Positions 6,710 to 14,667 of a stretch of DNA of 31,831 bases are shown piece after piece (the first letter of the stretch is position 1; the number at the start of each line of letters is the position of its first letter). The notes under the pieces were generated by a model. The model was not told the DNA's origin. It was given only the letters and a program-made list of their open reading frames with translations, and made no database searches. The stretch is from a virus. The position numbers and the translations under genes are program-made. The stretch spans positions 1-31,831 of the IMG/VR virus record IMGVR_UViG_3300020123_000145, one strand, 5' to 3'.

Positions 6710-6996
6710 GCGAGGAGTTGATCCACGGCGTGCCGGCGGTGAACGAGCTCGCCGAGGCGCGCGCGAAGCGCCAGCGGTCGGTGATCAATGACGGCGCCTG
6801 CTTCGCCTTCGCGGCCTACGACTACGACGACGAGGGGATCGGCTTCACCGAAGACAAGGAGAAGCCGATCGTCGTCATCCTCGACAACGAGATGCTGACC
6901 GGGATCGCCATGAACGCGCACGATGCGATCGCGCTCGGCACCGCGCTCATCGACGCCGCGCGCGAGCACATGTTCCCCGGCGAGGTGGAGAAATGA
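6706..6996 (+). CDS. hypothetical protein
   Basis: 96 residues from a GTG overlapping the previous stop. Opens SEELIHGVPAVNELAEARAK and has a central acidic beta region (YDYDDEGIGFTEDKEKP) leading to IVVILDNEMLTGIAMNAHDA, then a C-terminal helix. Unrecognised. ATGA-type overlap (6993) couples it to the deformylase gene. Confidence 0.55.
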   Translation: MSEELIHGVPAVNELAEARAKRQRSVINDGACFAFAAYDYDDEGIGFTEDKEKPIVVILDNEMLTGIAMNAHDAIALGTALIDAAREHMFPGEVEK

Positions 6997-7538
6997 TCCG
7001 CCCGGTGCTGCCGTGGCCGCATCCGTTGCTCGGCCAGAAGGTTCCCGAGTGCACCACATTCGGCGAACCGCTCAAAGAGGTCGCGCGCGACCTGTTCGAT
7101 ACGGTGGCGGCGGCAGGCGGCGTCATGGGGTCGGCGCCGCAGATCATGGCCAAGGCGCGGCTCATCTACATCGCCAGGCAGGTGGCGGGCGAGCCGCTGT
7201 TCATCGCAAATCCGGTGATGCTCGAGCACGGCGAGCTCTTGCAGCACCAGCAGGAGAGCTGCATGTCCTGCCCCGGCATCACGATCGACATCCAGCGCTA
7301 CGCGTCCGTCGTGGTCGCCGGTCGCAACACCAACGGCGACGAGATCACCGTGCGCGCCAACGGGACGCTCGCGCAGGCGCTGCAGCACGAGCTGAATCAC
7401 CTCGACGGAAAGACCATCATCGAGTGCGCCAAGCGCGCGAAGCTCTGGTGGTACCGCGAGAAGATGAAAAAGTACGGCGGCCACCGCGGCAACCTGCTCG
7501 ACTATCGCGAGGGCGGAACGGCGCTCGCGAACGGCTGA
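6993..7538 (+). CDS. def: peptide deformylase
   Basis: 181 residues; removes the N-formyl group from nascent proteins. All three family motifs are present in order. Motif I is GVMGSAPQI (43-51) for GxGLAAPQ, degenerate but keeping APQ. Motif II is ESCMS (88-92) for EGCLS, with metal-ligand Cys90. Motif III is QHELNHLDG (131-139) for HExDHLxG, with His132, Glu133 and His136. Length is normal. Start ATG overlaps the upstream stop. Phage deformylases are known and may keep virion or photosystem-type proteins processed during infection; here the role is unspecified. The substitutions in motifs I and II make full activity uncertain. Confidence 0.88.
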   Translation: MIRPVLPWPHPLLGQKVPECTTFGEPLKEVARDLFDTVAAAGGVMGSAPQIMAKARLIYIARQVAGEPLFIANPVMLEHGELLQHQQESCMSCPGITIDIQRYASVVVAGRNTNGDEITVRANGTLAQALQHELNHLDGKTIIECAKRAKLWWYREKMKKYGGHRGNLLDYREGGTALANG

Positions 7539-7732
7539 TGAAGGATGCTGTGTTCCGCATTCGCATCTGGCCTGGGCGGTTGACGCCGCTAACGGTCGGG
7601 CTCGCATTCGGTCGCCGCGCCTGGGAAGAGTCGATGGCACCACCGCCCCTGGGATGGCCGCTTACGCTGCTGCACCAAGCGCTGCGTCTCGAGGACCTGG
7701 CCGTCGAATGGCGTCACATCGCGCGATCTTGA
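7538..7732 (+). CDS. small hypothetical protein
   Basis: 64 residues from the ATG sharing a base with the deformylase stop (TGATG). Sequence KDAVFRIRIWPGRLTPLTVG followed by Pro/Trp-rich APPPLGWPLTLLHQAL. No motif recognised. It sits ten bases before the portal gene. Confidence 0.45.
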   Translation: MKDAVFRIRIWPGRLTPLTVGLAFGRRAWEESMAPPPLGWPLTLLHQALRLEDLAVEWRHIARS

Positions 7733-7742
7733 GGGGCGTGAC

Positions 7743-9623
7743 ATGAAGCTCAAGCTCCTGCGAAAGACGCACTGCGACTACAACGCCGACCAGCTGCAGC
7801 GAAACAGCGACCTATTCAAGGGCGGCGACGAGTTCAAGAAGCGCGTCGCTCGGTACCTCATCAAGAATCAGCAGGAGCCGATCGAGGTCTTCCGTCAGCG
7901 CTGCGAGGCCGCGCACTACGTGAATTATTGCGGCCCTGTCGGGAACTACTTCGCCTCGTGGCTGTTCACGGCGGCGCTCGAATACCGGACCGAGCCGAAA
8001 GAGGTCGACGACTTCTACGCCGAGTTCCGCGAAGACGCCGACGGCAAGGGCACCGACTGGGATCACTGGTTGCGGCATCGCTTTATCGAGTGCCTCATCA
8101 ATCAGTGCACATTCTGGCGGATCGAGATGCCCACGACGCCGCCCGACGGCGCCGACCCTGATTCGCTCGCCGAGTGGAAGCGCCAGGGCAGGGGCCGCGC
8201 GACCGTCGTTCCGATGCCGGCCGAGACGATCACCAATTGGAAGAAGAAGCCCGACGGCAAGTCCTACGAGTGGATCGTCGAGCACACGAAGGTCGAGCAG
8301 TTCGAGGAATTCGGCGACGAGATCGAGACCGTCACCGAGACCTGGACGAAGTACAGCGCCGATGAGCCGGCTCGGCGCTGGCAGGCCGTGTACCTCAAGA
8401 CGCAGCCGCCCGGTCCCGACGACGACATCGCCGAGATCGACGGTCCGGAAGAGACCGTCGACGACGTCATCTGCATGCATGTGCCGAGCGAGCTCTACGT
8501 CATGGGGCTCATCGGGTCGGCCCAGCTCGAGAGCTTCCGCAAGCGTTGCGCGCTGTCGTGGTCGATCGATCGCACCTGCTACGCGATGCCCTGCTTCCAT
8601 CTGAAGGACAAGAGGCATCCGCCCAAGATGGGCGCCGGCTACTACCTGATGATCGGGGAGAAGGAGCAGGTCACCTATCCCGCCCCGACCGCGGCGCCGT
8701 ACGACACGATCAAGAGCTACGCGAGCGAGGTCAAGGACGAGATCCACCGCGTCGCGCAGCAAATGGCTCGCGGCGTCGAGAACAACGCGGCCGCGATCGG
8801 TCGCTCGGGTGAGTCGAAGCAGGCGGACGACGTGGCGACCGAGATCGTGCTCAGCGCCTACGGCAAGCACGTGCGCGACCCCGTCGAGCGCACCATGGAT
8901 CGCATCGCCAAGCGCCGCGGCGAGCAGATCGAGTGGACCGTCACCGGCATGTCCAGCTACCACGTCGTCGACATGGCGACGATGACCGAGATGGTCATGA
9001 CTTCCGAGACGATCCCCATCCCGTCCAAGACGCGCAAGCAGGAGCTCTACAAGCGCCTCACGTGGACGCAGATGCCGGACCTCGACGACGCGAAGAAGGA
9101 TGCGATCTCGAAGGAGATCGAGGCCGGCGTCACCGACGAAACGATGCAGGCGCAGACGGCGCCTCCTCCGCCGCCGGGCGCGCCGGGGGCACCGAAGGCG
9201 ACCGACGACGCGAACAACATGGACGACGGCGCCGCTGGCACCGAGGCGGTCGACGCGGTCTATCACCAGCTCGCCGACGACTTCGAGGAAAACGCGATCG
9301 CGTGGATCAAGAAAGCCCAATGGGACGGGCCCGTGGACGTGGCGCTCGACGAAATCGACTTCGATGGCAAGAGCGCCTGGCGCGCCGCTGGGCACAAGGC
9401 GAAGGTCGCGAAGTTCGCGAAGAAGATCGGCGCCGGCGACAAGAAGCCGATCATCCTGGTGAAGCCTCCGAAGGGCGGAAAGTACAAGGTCGCGGACGGC
9501 CATCACCGCGCCCTGGCCTATCTGCAGCTCAAGCAGCCGCCGCGCGCGTACGTCGCCACCGTGGACGAAGAAGGCTTCTCTGCAGCCATGCAGATGCACG
9601 CCGCGCAGAAGCATCTCTCTTGA
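7743..9623 (+). CDS. portal protein with C-terminal ParB-like domain
   Basis: 626 residues. Residues 1-~465 are a portal: the N-terminal FKKRVARYLIKN...VNYCGPVGNYFASWLFTAALEY region, a central clip/stem region, the IGRSGESKQADDVATEIVL segment (352-370) typical of portal crown/wing helices, and SKTRKQELYKRLTW (428-441). A Pro/Ala/Gly linker (471-486) follows. Residues ~510-615 form a ParB/sulfiredoxin-like fold: PVDVALDEIDFDGK, KPIILVKPPKGGKY, ADGHHRALAYL (584-594), ending in VATVDEEGF. The portal forms the dodecameric DNA gate at the capsid vertex. The ParB-like tail is an extra that resembles domains fused to portal or MuF proteins in other phages, where it is often thought to be injected or toxin-like; that role here is inference. 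Confidence 0.88.
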   Translation: MKLKLLRKTHCDYNADQLQRNSDLFKGGDEFKKRVARYLIKNQQEPIEVFRQRCEAAHYVNYCGPVGNYFASWLFTAALEYRTEPKEVDDFYAEFREDADGKGTDWDHWLRHRFIECLINQCTFWRIEMPTTPPDGADPDSLAEWKRQGRGRATVVPMPAETITNWKKKPDGKSYEWIVEHTKVEQFEEFGDEIETVTETWTKYSADEPARRWQAVYLKTQPPGPDDDIAEIDGPEETVDDVICMHVPSELYVMGLIGSAQLESFRKRCALSWSIDRTCYAMPCFHLKDKRHPPKMGAGYYLMIGEKEQVTYPAPTAAPYDTIKSYASEVKDEIHRVAQQMARGVENNAAAIGRSGESKQADDVATEIVLSAYGKHVRDPVERTMDRIAKRRGEQIEWTVTGMSSYHVVDMATMTEMVMTSETIPIPSKTRKQELYKRLTWTQMPDLDDAKKDAISKEIEAGVTDETMQAQTAPPPPPGAPGAPKATDDANNMDDGAAGTEAVDAVYHQLADDFEENAIAWIKKAQWDGPVDVALDEIDFDGKSAWRAAGHKAKVAKFAKKIGAGDKKPIILVKPPKGGKYKVADGHHRALAYLQLKQPPRAYVATVDEEGFSAAMQMHAAQKHLS

Positions 9624-9638
9624 CCTCTGCTTCGAGGT
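9623..9638 (+). promoter_or_regulatory. small hairpin enclosing a ribosome-binding site
   Basis: ACCTC (9623-9627), loop TGCTTC, GAGGT (9634-9638). The 3' arm contains the GAGG ribosome-binding site for ATG 9644, so the stem could reduce initiation there. Short stem; low confidence. Confidence 0.3.
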
Positions 9639-9643
9639 AACCG

Positions 9644-10267
9644 ATGCCAGCTCGCGCCTTCTCGGTCGTGAAATTCGTCGCCAACCCGACGCTGACGTCG
9701 GTGACCCCGACGGGTGGGTCGGCCACGACCTGGACGTACAAGATCGTCGCCTTGGATTCGTCGGGTCAGCCGACGGCGGCCAGTGCGGCGGTCTCGACGG
9801 CCGCGGGCGCGGCGACGCTCGACGTGACGCACTTCAACACGCTGGCGTGGACCGATCCGGCGGGCGCCGCGCAGATTCAGATCTATCGTACGGTCGCCGG
9901 CACGAGCCCGTCCACGCTGGGTCTCATCGGCACCGTGGCGGCCGGCGTGCAGACGTTCGTCGACAACGGCATCGCAGGCGATGGCAGCACGGCATCGGCG
10001 TCGAATTTGACCGGGAACGGCGCGCCGCTTGGCGTCGACGACCTCGACGATCTCAACGTGCAAATCGACGGCACGTTCACGGCGACCATCCAGATCCAGG
10101 GGCAAGTCGACGGCGCGTCCGGCTGGCTCAACGTCGGTTCCGCATTGACCGGCGTGGGCTCGGTCAATGCTTCGACCGTCTTCTATTCGAAGTTGCGGGC
10201 CAAGATGACGGCGTATACCTCGGGGACCGTCGTCGTCATCGCCGGAGGCCATAAGCGCCCGGCCTGA
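9644..10267 (+). CDS. head-region structural protein with Ig/FN3-like module (possible decoration)
   Basis: 207 residues. Residues ~10-120 are a beta-sandwich module (TWTYKIVALDSSGQPTAAS ... LAWTDPAGAAQIQIYRTVAG ... FVDNGIAGDGSTAS) that recurs in the genes at 13304 and 17203. Residues ~120-207 (VQIDGTFTATIQIQGQVDG ... YSKLRAKMTAYTSGTVVVI) resemble small capsid/decoration proteins of tailed phages. Its position between portal and MuF is unusual. It likely sits on the virion surface and may act in weak carbohydrate or cell-surface contact; that is inference. Confidence 0.7.
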   Translation: MPARAFSVVKFVANPTLTSVTPTGGSATTWTYKIVALDSSGQPTAASAAVSTAAGAATLDVTHFNTLAWTDPAGAAQIQIYRTVAGTSPSTLGLIGTVAAGVQTFVDNGIAGDGSTASASNLTGNGAPLGVDDLDDLNVQIDGTFTATIQIQGQVDGASGWLNVGSALTGVGSVNASTVFYSKLRAKMTAYTSGTVVVIAGGHKRPA

Positions 10268-10269
10268 GA

Positions 10270-11220
10270 ATGGATCGCTCCGCGGCGCGCGCGCGGAATG
10301 CCTCGAAGCGCCAGCAGCGTCTCAACGTACAGCGGATGCTCGCAGAGCACTCGCACCAGGCGGCCAATCTCTCGCGGCCCGTCATGGCGAAGATGCTGCC
10401 CGTGCTGGCGCAGGCGCAGCGCGAAACGGCCCGCGATCTGAAGGCGTGGTTGCGGCGCGCGCCGAACGCCGCCAACCGCTACACGGCCTATCAGCACAGC
10501 GCAGCTCTGCTGTCGCTGAAATCGGCCCTGGATACCATTCGGCGCATCGCCCCCGAGCTCCAGGGCGCGCTCGACGATATGGGCCGGGACGCAGGAATAC
10601 TGGCCGGCAATCATCTGGTCAATGAGGTCGGTCGACTCTCGTCGGTGTTCGACGAGGTAGAGGTCCGGCTGCCATTCAACCTTTCGTCGCTGATGGCGAC
10701 CGGAGAAGCATTCTTCAGCCCGAGGTTTCAGGCGACGGCGGCGCGCTATGCGGGCGCCGTCGGCGATGACATCCGCCGCGAGCTCGCGATCTCCATCGTG
10801 CGCGGCGAGAGCATCAATCAGCTGGTCGAGCGATTGGTGCAGCTCGGCGGCCCCAGTGGAGTGGTCGCACTTCGCGGTATCGCCGGCGACCCGGGCGCGG
10901 CTACCGAGTACATCTCCGAGGGTCTGTTCCGCCGCTATCGATGGTGGGCGGAGCGTATCGCGCGGACCGAGGTCGCCTACGCCTACGGCTATCAGGCGCA
11001 CCAGGGATTCTGGCAGGCAAAGAAACTGCTGCCTGATCTGCAGCGCCGATGGGACTCATCGGTCGACGCTCGCACCTGTCTCGAGTGCCGAGCGCTCGAC
11101 GGTGTTGTCGTCGATCTTGGTCAGATGTTCCCCGGCGGCATTGACGGCGCGCCGGCGCATCCATGCTGTCGCTGCCGCGTCGGAGCCTGGCGCGCGCACT
11201 GGTCCGAGTACTTCAGCTAG
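10270..11220 (+). CDS. MuF-like minor head protein (SPP1 gp7 / Mu gpF family)
   Basis: 316 residues. The C-terminal head-morphogenesis domain has ARTEVAYAYGYQAHQGF (231-247), then RRWDSSVDARTCLECRALDG (259-278) and APAHPCCRCRV (294-304), where Cys270, Cys273, His297 and Cys299/300/302 may bind metal. The N-terminus is basic and helical. The family is a minor capsid component, sometimes co-ejected with DNA. ATG 10270 starts two bases after the preceding stop. Position after portal fits. Confidence 0.85.
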   Translation: MDRSAARARNASKRQQRLNVQRMLAEHSHQAANLSRPVMAKMLPVLAQAQRETARDLKAWLRRAPNAANRYTAYQHSAALLSLKSALDTIRRIAPELQGALDDMGRDAGILAGNHLVNEVGRLSSVFDEVEVRLPFNLSSLMATGEAFFSPRFQATAARYAGAVGDDIRRELAISIVRGESINQLVERLVQLGGPSGVVALRGIAGDPGAATEYISEGLFRRYRWWAERIARTEVAYAYGYQAHQGFWQAKKLLPDLQRRWDSSVDARTCLECRALDGVVVDLGQMFPGGIDGAPAHPCCRCRVGAWRAHWSEYFS

Positions 11221-11253
11221 CTCCACTACATCGCACATCGCGATGCACGCGTC

Positions 11254-11278
11254 TCGACGGGCCACGGCGCCCCGTCGA
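11254..11278 (+). other. hairpin in the MuF-scaffold gap
   Basis: Perfect 8-bp stem TCGACGGG (11254-11261) / CCCGTCGA (11271-11278), loop 9 nt, in the 109-base gap 11221-11329. A TTTT tract follows eight bases later (11287-11290), not immediately, so terminator function is doubtful. A 10-nt palindrome CATCGCGATG lies at 11236-11245. Confidence 0.4.
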
Positions 11279-11329
11279 CGGCGTGGTTTTGCCCAGCGCT
11301 GCACGCGCGCGCAAGCGCGAGGAGACCGC

Positions 11330-12082
11330 ATGTCCGACAAGGAAAAGAAGCCCGAGGACGAGACCGAAGACCAGAAGGCCGAACGCGAAGCGGAAGCCGA
11401 CGCGAAGCTCAACGCCGCGATCAAGTCGCACATGGCGCGCGAGCGCAAGGCGCTCGAGAAGCTGATCGCCGACGGGCAGAACAAGATACTCGAGGCGCTC
11501 AAGGCGCAGATGCCCCAGCCGCCGGCGCCCGAGGACAAAGAGCAGAAGGCGAAGCCGGGCGACAAGGAAGATCCCAAGGTCAAGCTCGCCCTCGAAGAGA
11601 TCGAGAAGCTCAAGAAGTCGAGCGCCGAAGCCGAGGAGCGCGCGAAGGCCGCCGAGCTGCGCGAGCGCACGAAGACGACCGACGGCGAGCTGCGCAACCT
11701 GCTCGACGCGAAGGGGATCCGAGGCGCGCGCGCCGGGGCCGTAATCGCGCTGTGGAAGGCGAGCGACATGATCGCCTACGACGAGGACGGCAACGCCGTG
11801 CTCAAAGTCGAGCGCGCGCGCTCGAAGGGCGCCAAGGCCGAAGCGCTGGAGTTCGATCTCAAGAGCGGCGTCGAGGACTGGGCGAAGACCGAAGAGGCCG
11901 CCGAGTTCCTGCCGGCGCCGGGCGGGGATCGCAAGACGAGCACCGCGGGCAGCCGCGGCGCTGCCGACACGCGCCGCGCCGGCGTCCGCCGCGAGACGCC
12001 CGCGCTCAGTGACCAAGAAGCCGTCCGCCGCACCGCCGAGGACCTCGAGCGGGCCGGCGTCGACGTCAACGACCTGCTGTAA
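11330..12082 (+). CDS. capsid scaffold protein (scaffolding, possibly without protease)
   Basis: 250 residues from ATG 11330 after GAGGAG. Highly charged, low-complexity: EKKPEDETEDQKAERE..., coiled-coil heptads through ~20-130, then a LLDAKGIRGARAGAVIALW segment and acidic C-terminus. Composition, size and place directly before the major capsid gene match phage scaffold proteins, which direct procapsid assembly and then leave. No catalytic Ser/His/Asp protease signature is visible, so this appears to be scaffold only. Confidence 0.75.
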   Translation: MSDKEKKPEDETEDQKAEREAEADAKLNAAIKSHMARERKALEKLIADGQNKILEALKAQMPQPPAPEDKEQKAKPGDKEDPKVKLALEEIEKLKKSSAEAEERAKAAELRERTKTTDGELRNLLDAKGIRGARAGAVIALWKASDMIAYDEDGNAVLKVERARSKGAKAEALEFDLKSGVEDWAKTEEAAEFLPAPGGDRKTSTAGSRGAADTRRAGVRRETPALSDQEAVRRTAEDLERAGVDVNDLL

Positions 12083-12138
12083 CACGCGCCCCGCCCTCGT
12101 TCTGAGTCGCGGCGGCCGCTAAACCGAAGGAGGCACAC

Positions 12139-13176
12139 GTGGCCGACAATCCGCAGACTCTCACTGCGGTCCTTTCCGCGCTGGCGCAAAATTTCCGCCC
12201 GCGCGTCGTCAGGACCATCAACCGCCGGAGCGTTCTCTTGAAGACGCTCCCGGTCCAGCCCGGCGAGGGCAAGAACATCGCCGTCGACGTCGAGTTCGAC
12301 GGCATGGTCGTCGAGAATTTCAACGACGGCGACGACGTGACGAACTACGGTTCGGACGCGGTGGCGCCGGCGACGCTGGCGTGGGCGCTCTATCGCGCCA
12401 ACTTCCGCGTCGGCGATCTGGCTCGCGCGGCCGCCAAGACGTCGCGGAGCCCGCAGGGCCTGATGGCGCTGTGGGGCCGCAACCTGGTGAACGCGTCGGC
12501 GAAGCTGTCGTCGAACATCAACCTCGGCGGCTACTCCGGCAACGGCACGAGCAACGCGATCACCGGATTCGACACCGCGCTGCTCAACAACAACACGTAT
12601 ATGGGCATCGATCGCAGCCAGGCCGGCAACGCCGGCTTCCGTGGCAACGTGATCGACCCCGGCGTGCTCACGCAGGTGGCGCTCGACGACATCCGCGGCG
12701 ACATCAACAACACGATCTACACCGCGTGCGGCGAGCAACCGGACTTCGCCTTCTGCTCGCCGACGATCTTCAACATGCTGGGCGGGCGCTTCACGCAGCT
12801 GCGTCGGTTCCCCGACGAAGTTCGCGAGATCAACACCACGCGCGGCAAGGTCACGCTCGATGCCTCGGTGGGCGCGCTCGAGTTCGAGGGCTGCGTCTTC
12901 ATCAAGGACAAGGACGCGACCGCCAACCAGATCTACTACGTCAACTCGAACTACGTTCACTGGGAGTACCTCCCCCAGCAGGACGAGGGCGAGCTGACGC
13001 AGAACGAGCGCGCCGCGGACCTCGACGATGGCTACGGCCCCGCGCCGCTCGGCATGCGCGTCAAGATGCTGGCGGAGACCGGCGCCAGCAAGAAGGCCAC
13101 GGCGATGGTGTTCCTCAACCTCGTCGTCGAGAAGCCGAACACCTGCGGCCTGCGCAAGAACGTCGCGAACACCTGA
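12139..13176 (+). CDS. major capsid protein
   Basis: 345 residues from GTG 12139 behind a strong AAGGAGG (12129-12135 region). The sequence has a Mu/HK97-type major-head look: an N-arm, then NFRPRVVRTINRRSVLLKTL, GKNIAVDVEFDGMVVENF, WALYRANFRVGDLARAAAK, a P-domain-like FCSPTIFNMLGG, and TRGKVTLDASVGALEFEGCV. It forms the icosahedral shell. It follows the scaffold gene and is trailed by a large hairpin. No protease cleavage site can be assigned. Confidence 0.82.
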   Translation: MADNPQTLTAVLSALAQNFRPRVVRTINRRSVLLKTLPVQPGEGKNIAVDVEFDGMVVENFNDGDDVTNYGSDAVAPATLAWALYRANFRVGDLARAAAKTSRSPQGLMALWGRNLVNASAKLSSNINLGGYSGNGTSNAITGFDTALLNNNTYMGIDRSQAGNAGFRGNVIDPGVLTQVALDDIRGDINNTIYTACGEQPDFAFCSPTIFNMLGGRFTQLRRFPDEVREINTTRGKVTLDASVGALEFEGCVFIKDKDATANQIYYVNSNYVHWEYLPQQDEGELTQNERAADLDDGYGPAPLGMRVKMLAETGASKKATAMVFLNLVVEKPNTCGLRKNVANT

Positions 13177-13229
13177 TCCACCACCTCTCGAATCGAGGCC
13201 AGCCCCTGGCAGGCTTCGCCTACCAATAG

Positions 13230-13282
13230 GCCAGCCGAGCGGCCGCGCGGGATCTACCTGGTCCCGCCGGCCGCCGGCTGGC
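13230..13282 (+). other. large stable hairpin downstream of the major capsid gene
   Basis: Left arm 13230-13252 pairs with right arm 13262-13282 over 21 base pairs, interrupted only by one-base bulges at A13238 and C13246; the 9-nt loop is TCTACCTGG. The stem is almost entirely G-C. No T-run follows (next bases AATCCATT), so it may be a partial or non-classical terminator, an RNA-processing or stability element, or an RNA structure lowering expression of downstream genes relative to capsid. The rest of the 13177-13303 gap shows only the AAGGAG ribosome-binding site for ATG 13304. Confidence 0.85.
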
Positions 13283-13303
13283 AATCCATTCAAGGAGCGC
13301 ACG

Positions 13304-14131
13304 ATGGCAACCCGCATCCGCAATGTCAGCCCGGAGATCGCTCTCCTGGCGCCCACCATCAATGCGCTCCGCCAGCAGATCGGCGCGGGTGCGTCGTATC
13401 ATTTGGACGCGCTGGAATACACGGTGACGGCGGCCACCGCCGTCGACTTGCCGACGTCGATCGCGCTGCTCAACCAGATCGCCGCGGTCTACGCGCTGCA
13501 CATCCCCGACACGCTGGCGCAGCTCATCGCGGATACGGTGAACGTCAACGCGGCGGCGGCGGCCGTCGATCTGGCGACGTCCCAGACGCTGGCGAACGCG
13601 CTCAAGACCGCGTTCAACGCTCACCTGGCGCAGTCGGGCGTGCATTACAACAACGATGTGGTGTTCTCGCAGCCCGCCGCGCCGACGGTCGCGCCGCAGG
13701 GGACCACGGGCGCGGCGACCGTTTCCTACGGCGTGGTCGCCGTCGATGGGGCCGGCCGCGTCACGCAGGTGAGCTCGAACGGCACGACCTCCAGCGCGAA
13801 CGCGACCCTGTCGCTCGCCAACTTCAACCGCGTCTCGTGGGCGAAGCAGGCAGGCGCTTCGGCCATCAAGATCTACCGCACCGCCGGCGGCCCCTCGCAG
13901 GGCCTGATCGCGACGCTGGCGGGCTCCGCGGTGGAGCTCGACGACACGGGCCTCGCGGGCGACGCCTCGACGGCCCCCGCCGTCAACCTGACCGGCAGCA
14001 CGGTCACGGCGGCGAACGCGACCGACCTCGCCTCGACGCAGACGCTGGCGAACGCGCTCAAGGCGTCGCTGAACGCGCACATCGGATCCGCGCCCTCCCC
14101 GGGCAGCATGATCCGCGTCGTGAATCCGTGA
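13304..14131 (+). CDS. capsid-adjacent structural protein: internal repeats plus Ig/FN3-like module
   Basis: 275 residues; ATG 13304 follows AAGGAG. Helical repeats of pattern AVDLxTSxxLxNxLxxxxNAH occur near residues 43-67 (divergent), 84-112 (VDLATSQTLANALKTAFNAH) and 232-260 (DLASTQTLANALKASLNAH). An Ig/FN3-like module (~123-230) is inserted between the last two, ending YRTAGGPSQGLIAT ... DTGLAGDASTAPAVN. Located after the capsid gene, it could be a head fibre or decoration, or neck protein. Not a recognised named family as a whole. Confidence 0.6.
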   Translation: MATRIRNVSPEIALLAPTINALRQQIGAGASYHLDALEYTVTAATAVDLPTSIALLNQIAAVYALHIPDTLAQLIADTVNVNAAAAAVDLATSQTLANALKTAFNAHLAQSGVHYNNDVVFSQPAAPTVAPQGTTGAATVSYGVVAVDGAGRVTQVSSNGTTSSANATLSLANFNRVSWAKQAGASAIKIYRTAGGPSQGLIATLAGSAVELDDTGLAGDASTAPAVNLTGSTVTAANATDLASTQTLANALKASLNAHIGSAPSPGSMIRVVNP

Positions 14132-14661
14132 AGTTTCACGCCAAAGAAGTCGCCCTCGACTTCGTTCTCGACGGGCACCGGTACGTCGTGCCCAAGGGCC
14201 ACAACGTCGAGATCCCCGACCGCATCGCCTACTGCATCAAGGCGCAGGGCACGCGGCTCGAGGAGGGCGAAGTCGCCGCGGCGCCGTGCGTGCACGGCGA
14301 GGCGCCCGTGCGCGCGCGTCCGCCGATGCGGCGAGACGCCAACGGTCGCCCGTTGCCGCCCACGATGGATGAGGTGTTGGCAGCGGGCTACACGCGCGAC
14401 GCCGCGCACCGGATCGTCGAGCGCGAGCAGGAGGCTCATCGACTCGGGCGTGGCATCTACGCGCGCCCCGAGGAGGATTCGTCCGTCGAGGACGAGCTGG
14501 CGGAGGCCATCGGCGAGGAGTTGCCCGAGAAGGGCGACGGCGACGAGGCCGACGAAGCGGACGACGCCGTCGAGAAGACCCTGGCCGATCTCGAGCGGCA
14601 GGGGATCAAGATCCCCGGCAAGAAGCCGGGGAAGAAACCTCGCCTGAGCTCGGTGGAGTAA
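14128..14661 (+). CDS. hypothetical head/neck-region protein
   Basis: 177 residues from a GTG overlapping the previous stop (GTGA). The N-terminal ~50 residues (ALDFVLDGHRYVVPKGHNVE then IPDRIAYCIK) form a beta-rich domain found in small phage proteins after the capsid gene. The middle is Arg/Pro-rich. The C-terminus is acidic then Lys-rich (IPGKKPGKKPRLSSVE). Role unknown; the low-complexity tail may be disordered. Confidence 0.5.
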   Translation: MKFHAKEVALDFVLDGHRYVVPKGHNVEIPDRIAYCIKAQGTRLEEGEVAAAPCVHGEAPVRARPPMRRDANGRPLPPTMDEVLAAGYTRDAAHRIVEREQEAHRLGRGIYARPEEDSSVEDELAEAIGEELPEKGDGDEADEADDAVEKTLADLERQGIKIPGKKPGKKPRLSSVE

Positions 14662-14667
14662 GAAGCG

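Noticed and set aside
7812-9614. Minus-strand ORF (600 codons) opposite the portal
   Set aside because: Same cause; the portal reads clearly on the + strand.
11254-11290. Intrinsic terminator in the MuF-scaffold gap
   Set aside because: 8-bp stem exists, but the T-run is eight bases away and only four long; kept only as a hairpin.
11776-13362. Minus-strand ORF opposite scaffold and capsid
   Set aside because: Low-information composition, no ribosome-binding site, contradicted by strong + strand genes.
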